DNA of 43,024 nt, taken from assembly GCA_005776885.1 (NCBI GenBank), contig SXOD01000049.1, positions 1 through 43,024 of the forward strand, in the 5' to 3' direction. A program made the position numbers and the translations under genes. Origin of the DNA: Planctomycetia bacterium (lineage in GTDB: Bacteria > Planctomycetota > Phycisphaerae > Phycisphaerales > SM1A02). A model generated the notes under the pieces. It saw only the letters and a list, made by a program, of their open reading frames with translations. It searched no databases and was not told the DNA's origin. Positions 39,174-43,024 of this stretch are shown here, in pieces (positions within the stretch are counted from its first letter, which is position 1; every line of letters begins with the position of its first letter).

Positions 39174-39640
39174 GGATCAATCTCCGCACTCTCACAAGGA
39201 CTCTCACCAGGACTCTCACAAGCACTCTCACCAGGACTCGCGCAAGGCCACCTCAACCGAATGCCGCCCAGCTCCACCCACGCGCATGCGCCGCATGCGC
39301 CTGAATCATTCGCCCAGTCGACTACGCCCGACGCCACGCACGTGCAGTGCTCGCCGGCTGATGTCGCCCGAGTGTCTTGTCGCCGCATGCGTGCCCACGC
39401 CAGTCGGTGTGCGGGGAGTGGTTGTGACGACTGAATCGCCTCCTCCAGGTTCACTCGCGGGTCCGTAGCCAGCCGCCAGCCGAGCGCGAGTCGCCGGTCG
39501 TCAGGCTCCGCGCAAGCCGAGTTCGACTCCAGGAACAGGTCGAAATGCGACCCAGTCGCCGCCTCGTGCCACACGAGCGCAGCGGCACGGAGGGTGCTCG
39601 GGCTCGGATGTGCGTCTTCCTGCATTCGTCGGGGAGCCAT
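39170..39640 (-). CDS. Small protein, possibly LigD phosphoesterase-like
   Basis: A 156-residue cytoplasmic protein. The start of the domain reads LRAAALVWHEAATGSHFDLFLE, reminiscent of the H-x-D-x-x-LE core of LigD 3'-phosphoesterase-like proteins (HxxxxxHYDLRLE). Further on come LALGWRL and LPAHRLAWARM, and VASGVVDWANDSG. The last 25 residues (Cys/Pro/Glu/Ser-rich, CESPGES repeats) are encoded by a 12-bp tandem repeat. The ATGA overlap with the DUF456 gene argues it is real. ATG at 39638-39640 is chosen; another Met is at 39623-39625. The family link is a guess; activity unknown. Confidence 0.5.
   Translation of the reverse strand: MAPRRMQEDAHPSPSTLRAAALVWHEAATGSHFDLFLESNSACAEPDDRRLALGWRLATDPRVNLEEAIQSSQPLPAHRLAWARMRRQDTRATSAGEHCTCVASGVVDWANDSGACGACAWVELGGIRLRWPCASPGESACESPGESPCESAEIDP
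39189..39248. repeat. Five 12-bp tandem repeats inside a gene's 3' end
   Basis: Units at 39189, 39201, 39213, 39225 and 39237 alternate between CTCTCACAAGGA-type and CTCTCACCAGGA-type sequence. They encode the Cys-Glu-Ser-Pro/Gly-Glu-Ser-Pro tail of the minus-strand gene at 39170 and keep its frame at any unit number. Confidence 0.9.
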
Positions 39641-39687
39641 GACAGTGAAGGGTATATTCAGGACCGAATCGAGCCCCCGCCACTCCA

Positions 39688-40431
39688 ATGCACTCCCACA
39701 CCTCATCGATCTCCCGACGTACGTCACTGCTTGGTGCCCTCGGCACCCTTGGCACCCTTGGAGCCCATGGTGTCCTTGGGGCTGTCGGCCTTGCGTCGAT
39801 CGCCGTCGTGGGTGGGTGCCATGCACCGATGCCTCGCGACCAGGCGATTGAGCGGTCCGCGTATTACCTGAAGTACGACCGATGGCAGGACGCGGCCGAC
39901 ACGATCGAACACACTGTGAAGGAGAACCCCGGCGATTGGCAGGCCCAAGCCATCTACGGTGACGCGCTCATGAACTTGGGTGAGTTGGATCGGGCAGCCG
40001 ATGCACTCGACCGGGCGCTCGCCGGGAACCCGACCGACACCGCGATCATCTTCGAGCTCGCCGAGGTCTACTTCCGGCAGGGCAACAGCGCGGCGCTCTA
40101 CCAGCGACTCCGGGGCGCGGGCGCCGACCTCCACAGCGTGCAGGCCTACTTGCTCCTCTCGGACTATGCGCAGAAGCTGAACGATCCTGACACCGCCGTG
40201 TCGGCCGCGCGCGCGGCGATCGAGGTGGACGACGGCGTGGGTTCGCCACGCACGGCGGCGCCCTATGTGCGCGCCGCCGCATTGGATGCGCTCTACGGCA
40301 ACTCGCAGGGAGAGCGGAAGCGCCTCCGCCAGGCCTACGGCATCAGCCCTGCGAACGAGCAGGTGTGTGAGCGACTCCGCGCGCTGGGCGAGATCCTTGG
40401 CCCCAGCCTGGCGTTGCCTCCGGGGGTTTGA
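39688..40431 (+). CDS. TPR lipoprotein with twin-arginine-like signal
   Basis: A 247-residue lipoprotein. The N-terminus has SISRRTSLLGALG, a twin-arginine-like motif, followed by a hydrophobic repeat-rich segment and the lipobox VVGGC (Cys44). The mature part consists of TPR helices (about 55-230): AIERSAYYLKYDRWQDAADTI, then DWQAQAIYGDALMNLGELDRA and TAIIFELAEVYFRQGN. Outer-membrane or periplasmic location is expected, possibly as a scaffold. It is divergent from the gene pair at 38604-39640 across only 47 bases and 28 bases before the next gene. Function unknown. Confidence 0.78.
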   Translation: MHSHTSSISRRTSLLGALGTLGTLGAHGVLGAVGLASIAVVGGCHAPMPRDQAIERSAYYLKYDRWQDAADTIEHTVKENPGDWQAQAIYGDALMNLGELDRAADALDRALAGNPTDTAIIFELAEVYFRQGNSAALYQRLRGAGADLHSVQAYLLLSDYAQKLNDPDTAVSAARAAIEVDDGVGSPRTAAPYVRAAALDALYGNSQGERKRLRQAYGISPANEQVCERLRALGEILGPSLALPPGV

Positions 40432-40459
40432 GCATCCACGGCAGCGGCCTTCGAACCTG

Positions 40460-41503
40460 ATGACCACACGCACCCGCCAGCCTGACCGCGGCGTCCTTGG
40501 GGAGACTGCGCGGTCGATGCAGGTTTTGGGCGACCCGGTCCGGCTGCGCATGCTGCGCGCGCTGGGGAAGCACGAACTCACCGTCGGCGAGGTTTCACGG
40601 ATCGTGCAGGTGGCGCAGTCATCCACGAGTCGCCACCTCAGCGCACTCCACCACGCAGGGCTGCTCAGTCGCCGAGGGGCAGGAACCGCGTCGATCTATC
40701 GTCTGGCGACCTCACCGACCGGACCAGCGGCGTCGGCGTGGCAAGCCATCTCGGCCGCACTCGAGCAATCGCCCACCGCCGCCGACGACGACGAGCGGAC
40801 CGCGGCCGTGATCGCCTCGAGACGTGTCGAGAGTCGCGAGTTTTTTGGTCGCGTGGGGAGCGAGTGGGACTCGATCCGGCGGGACTTGTTTGGCGTCGCG
40901 CCAGAAGTCACGGCATCGGTGGACATCTTGGATCCGCACTGGACGGTGGTTGACCTGGGTTGTGGCACCGGCGAGTGGGCCGAGCGGTTGGCGCCCGTCG
41001 TGGCACGGGTCATCGCGGTCGATCGGGAGCCGTCGATGCTCCTCGCTGCCCGGCGTCGACTCCACGCGCATCCCAACCTGCAGTTCGTCGAGGCGGAGCT
41101 GGATTCACTGCCAGTGGCCAGCGCCACGGCCGACTTTGCCGTCTGCAGCCTGGTGCTGCACCACATCGACAATCCAGCGGGTGCGATGGCCGAGGCACTG
41201 CGTGTCCTGAAGCCAGGCGGAAGGCTGCTCGTGATGGACATGGTGCCTCATGTCCACGAGGACCTGATGAGGTCGATGGGGCACCGACACCCCGGATTCT
41301 CCGAGTCAGACCTTCGAGCGTTTGCCAAGTCGGGCGGCGCATTGCTGCTGCGCTACCGACGCCTCCCGCCGGCACGCGACGGGAAGGGGCCGGGACTCTT
41401 CGCCGCGCTCCTGCAGGCGAAGGGACTGGATGGCGTGGTCACTTCGCCGAAGCAGCCTTCGAGGCGGAGGCCGTCGAAGCCCGGGCGGCGTCGATCTTCT
41501 TGA
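40460..41503 (+). CDS. ArsR-type regulator fused to SAM-dependent methyltransferase
   Basis: A 347-residue fusion. The N-terminal winged helix (about 14-85) is ArsR-like: QVLGDPVRLRMLRALGKHELTV, SRIVQVAQSSTSRHLSAL. The C-terminal part (about 130-330) is a class I methyltransferase, with the SAM-binding motif VVDLGCGTGEWAERL, LDSLPVASATADFAVCSLVLHHID and LRVLKPGGRLLVMDMVPH. Such fusions are found next to SAM-cycle genes; here ahcY lies 0.8 kb downstream on the same strand, with one opposite-strand gene between. It may sense SAM or SAH and control ahcY, which is inference. Its 3' end overlaps the convergent gene by 65 bases. Confidence 0.82.
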   Translation: MTTRTRQPDRGVLGETARSMQVLGDPVRLRMLRALGKHELTVGEVSRIVQVAQSSTSRHLSALHHAGLLSRRGAGTASIYRLATSPTGPAASAWQAISAALEQSPTAADDDERTAAVIASRRVESREFFGRVGSEWDSIRRDLFGVAPEVTASVDILDPHWTVVDLGCGTGEWAERLAPVVARVIAVDREPSMLLAARRRLHAHPNLQFVEAELDSLPVASATADFAVCSLVLHHIDNPAGAMAEALRVLKPGGRLLVMDMVPHVHEDLMRSMGHRHPGFSESDLRAFAKSGGALLLRYRRLPPARDGKGPGLFAALLQAKGLDGVVTSPKQPSRRRPSKPGRRRSS

Positions 41504-42122
41504 TCGCCTCGACCGGGTTCGCAAGGATTTTCTCCGCGCACTTCTTGCAGCACGTGCGCACAAGCCGGTTGGACACCACGAAGTCGTAGGCGCCATCGTC
41601 CAACACTTCGCCAGTCACCACGCATGTGGTCAGCGGGTAGTCAGCCTTTTGGGCCGCCATCACCTGGGCATCCAAGGTCGCCAGGAACTTCTGGGGGTCC
41701 TTCTTGATCTTGGCGATGCACTTCTTGCAGCAGATCCGGAACAATCGGTTGCCGACGACGAGCGGCTTGGCGTCGGCAGCGTCCGGGCCCAGCGGGTCGC
41801 TCAGCTCCTCGTCCGTCATCACCACGCAGGTCGCGTGCCGTGGGTAGACCTTCATCTGGTCGTCGATGATCGCGGCGTCCAGCTTGTCCAGATAGACCTT
41901 TGGGTCAGCGTTGAAGGTGGCGATGCAGTTCGGGCAGCAGAACTTCACCTCGCGGCCATCGGCGGTCACGGTTGACGCGTCAGCCACGGGGCGCCCGGTC
42001 ACTGGGCAGGTGGCCAGCGGGTAGGGGTCGCCGACGCGCTTTGGGGCGTCCTGGGCTTGTGCGGCGAACAGGCCCGCAATCAGGGTGGTGGCGAGCGCGA
42101 GAAGGGCCTTGGTGTGCTTCAT
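41439..42122 (-). CDS. Secreted protein with three CCxxC metal-binding-like repeats
   Basis: A 227-residue exported protein. The signal peptide is MKHTKALLALATTLIAGLF, then AAQAQ. The mature part has three repeats of about 55 residues. Each starts with a Cys in a TC(P/V)V(T/M)(G/D) turn (YPLATCPVTGRPV, PRHATCVVMTDEE, YPLTTCVVTGEV) and then has CCxxC (FCCPNC, ICCKKC, TCCKKC), followed by a helix with AKIKKDPQKFLATLD-type sequence. This resembles YHS/TRASH-type metal-binding modules, so copper, zinc or other metal binding in the periplasm is likely. It is convergent with the ArsR fusion and 142 bases before ahcY. No metal-transport gene is adjacent. Confidence 0.72.
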   Translation of the reverse strand: MKHTKALLALATTLIAGLFAAQAQDAPKRVGDPYPLATCPVTGRPVADASTVTADGREVKFCCPNCIATFNADPKVYLDKLDAAIIDDQMKVYPRHATCVVMTDEELSDPLGPDAADAKPLVVGNRLFRICCKKCIAKIKKDPQKFLATLDAQVMAAQKADYPLTTCVVTGEVLDDGAYDFVVSNRLVRTCCKKCAEKILANPVEAIKKIDAARASTASASKAASAK

Positions 42123-42225
42123 GGGACCGGAAGTCTAGGAGCCATCGTCGCCGAAGTCGGGAGGTGTTTCTCTAAAACGTCCGATAACACCACCACGCCA
42201 CCACCGCGCCACCACCGCACCGCCA

Positions 42226-42258
42226 TTGAATCGCTATATGTGCATGAAGCGATATACT
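42226..42258 (+). promoter_or_regulatory. Possible ahcY promoter and operator
   Basis: An inverted repeat ATCGCT (42230-42235) and AGCGAT (42248-42253) overlaps a -10-like TATACT (42253-42258), six bases before the first ahcY ATG. TTGAAT at 42226 is a possible -35 but the spacing of 21 is long. No ribosome binding site is visible, so the mRNA could be leaderless. The repeat could be the site of the ArsR-type regulator at 40460. No SAH riboswitch was recognised. Confidence 0.4.
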
Positions 42259-42264
42259 CGTGCT

Positions 42265-43024
42265 ATGTCATCGGCCACCATGTCTGCACCTTCCAAGCCC
42301 TTCCTGGACACCAACCTCCCGCTTCGCACCGACCTTGCGTTCAAGGTCCGAGACCTCTCTCCCGAGACGGTGCGCTGGGGACGCAAGGAGATCCAGTTGG
42401 CTGAGGTGGAAATGCCCGGGCTGATGGCACTCCGCCAGCGTCACGCCGCCAAGCAGCCGCTCAAGGGCGCGCGGATTTCCGGCAGCCTGCACATGACGAT
42501 TCAGACGGCGGTGCTCATCGAGACGCTGGTGGAGCTCGGTGCGGAAGTTCGCTGGGCCAGCTGCAACATCTTCTCGCCGCAGGACCACGCCGCGGCGGCC
42601 GTGGCCGTCGGTCCCAACGGAACGCCTGAGCGCCCGCAGGGCATCCCGGTCTTCGCTTGGAAGGGCGAGACGTTGCCGGAGTATTGGTGGTGCACGCTTC
42701 AGGCGATCACCTGGGAGAACGGCACCGGCCCGAACATGATCCTGGACGACGGCGGCGACATGACGCTCCTCGTCCACAGGGGACTGGAGTGGGAGTCGAA
42801 GGGTGTTCCGGCCACGAAGGCCGACGATGCCGAAGAGTGGCAGGTCATCCTGGACCTGGCCCGTGCCCTGCAGGCCGAAGACCACGGCTACTTTGGCCGG
42901 ACCGCCCCCAGCATCAAGGGTGTGACCGAGGAGACGACCACGGGCGTCCATCGCCTCTACCCGATGCACGAGGCCGGGCCACTGCTGTTTCCGGCCATCA
43001 ACGTCAATGACTCCGTCACCACGA
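42265..43024 (+). CDS. ahcY: Adenosylhomocysteinase, partial (5' part)
   Basis: Hydrolyses S-adenosylhomocysteine to adenosine and homocysteine in the SAM cycle. The gene runs off the right edge; about 253 codons are visible. Conserved blocks include [101 protein letters not shown] and [19 protein letters not shown] at 42265 or 42280 can start the gene; the earlier is used. The ArsR-methyltransferase fusion upstream suggests regulation by SAM/SAH status. Confidence 0.93.
   Translation, partial: MSSATMSAPSKPFLDTNLPLRTDLAFKVRDLSPETVRWGRKEIQLAEVEMPGLMALRQRHAAKQPLKGARISGSLHMTIQTAVLIETLVELGAEVRWASCNIFSPQDHAAAAVAVGPNGTPERPQGIPVFAWKGETLPEYWWCTLQAITWENGTGPNMILDDGGDMTLLVHRGLEWESKGVPATKADDAEEWQVILDLARALQAEDHGYFGRTAPSIKGVTEETTTGVHRLYPMHEAGPLLFPAINVNDSVTT

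Noticed and set aside
42182..42190. CCGATAAC, a match to part of the long palindrome's right arm.
   Set aside because: Only eight bases and no partner arm nearby; chance is likely.
42123..42264. A SAH riboswitch upstream of ahcY.
   Set aside because: No matching conserved stem or pseudoknot was recognised in the 142-base leader, and the possible promoter is too close to the start.

Overview
The window is GC-rich bacterial DNA with densely packed genes on both strands. It most resembles a planctomycete of the Phycisphaerae type. Secreted proteins end in a PEP-CTERM-like signal (PAPGAL, a hydrophobic stretch, then RRRR), two exoproteins carry C-terminal dockerin-like DxDxDG repeats, and small VIT/VWA, TPR and CHAT proteins are common. 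The taxonomic assignment is inference from protein style; no rRNA gene is present.

Layout. 1-6336: the 5' end of purH with an upstream PQQ-propeller gene (minus strand), a divergent HExxH peptidase, a PEP-CTERM protein, then prpB and prpC of the methylcitrate cycle. 6486-9876: a 917-residue dockerin-tailed exoprotein convergent with a PEP-CTERM protein. 10102-15740: an operon of ECF sigma factor, small regulatory-like protein, TPR-CHAT protease and secreted subtilase. 15852-17470: a membrane protein and a short caspase-like protein. 17588-19846: three consecutive PEP-CTERM paralogues. 20222-25400: an envelope-lipoprotein operon (CsgG/PEGA protein, COG3014, DUF1425, LpoB-like) ending with an iodotyrosine-deiodinase-like nitroreductase. 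25528-32820: 3-hydroxyacyl-CoA dehydrogenase, then VIT-VWA, VWA, response regulator and histidine kinase in tight succession. 32958-34486: an AbiEi/DUF559 protein and a GtrA protein flanked and joined by a short palindromic repeat. 34539-38462: an acyl-CoA mutase large subunit with isobutyryl-CoA mutase signature residues, a membrane protein and hisS. 38604-43024: DUF456 gene pair, TPR lipoprotein, ArsR-methyltransferase fusion, a triple CCxxC secreted protein, and the 5' part of ahcY.

The most unusual DNA-level feature is a roughly 57-70 base, almost perfect palindrome present in four diverged copies (near 6345, 17498, 20111 and 25425). Its arms show paired base changes. Three copies lie just after stop codons and one lies between divergent genes. 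A second, shorter palindrome (32842 and 33955) brackets the DUF559 gene and supplies the stop codons of two convergent genes. At protein level the ECF-CHAT-subtilase operon, the mutase active-site substitutions and the Lpo-type lipoprotein operon stand out.

Limits: starts were chosen from reading frame, start/stop overlaps and signal peptides, and many genes lack a clear Shine-Dalgarno sequence. No tRNA, rRNA, CRISPR array or transposase was seen.
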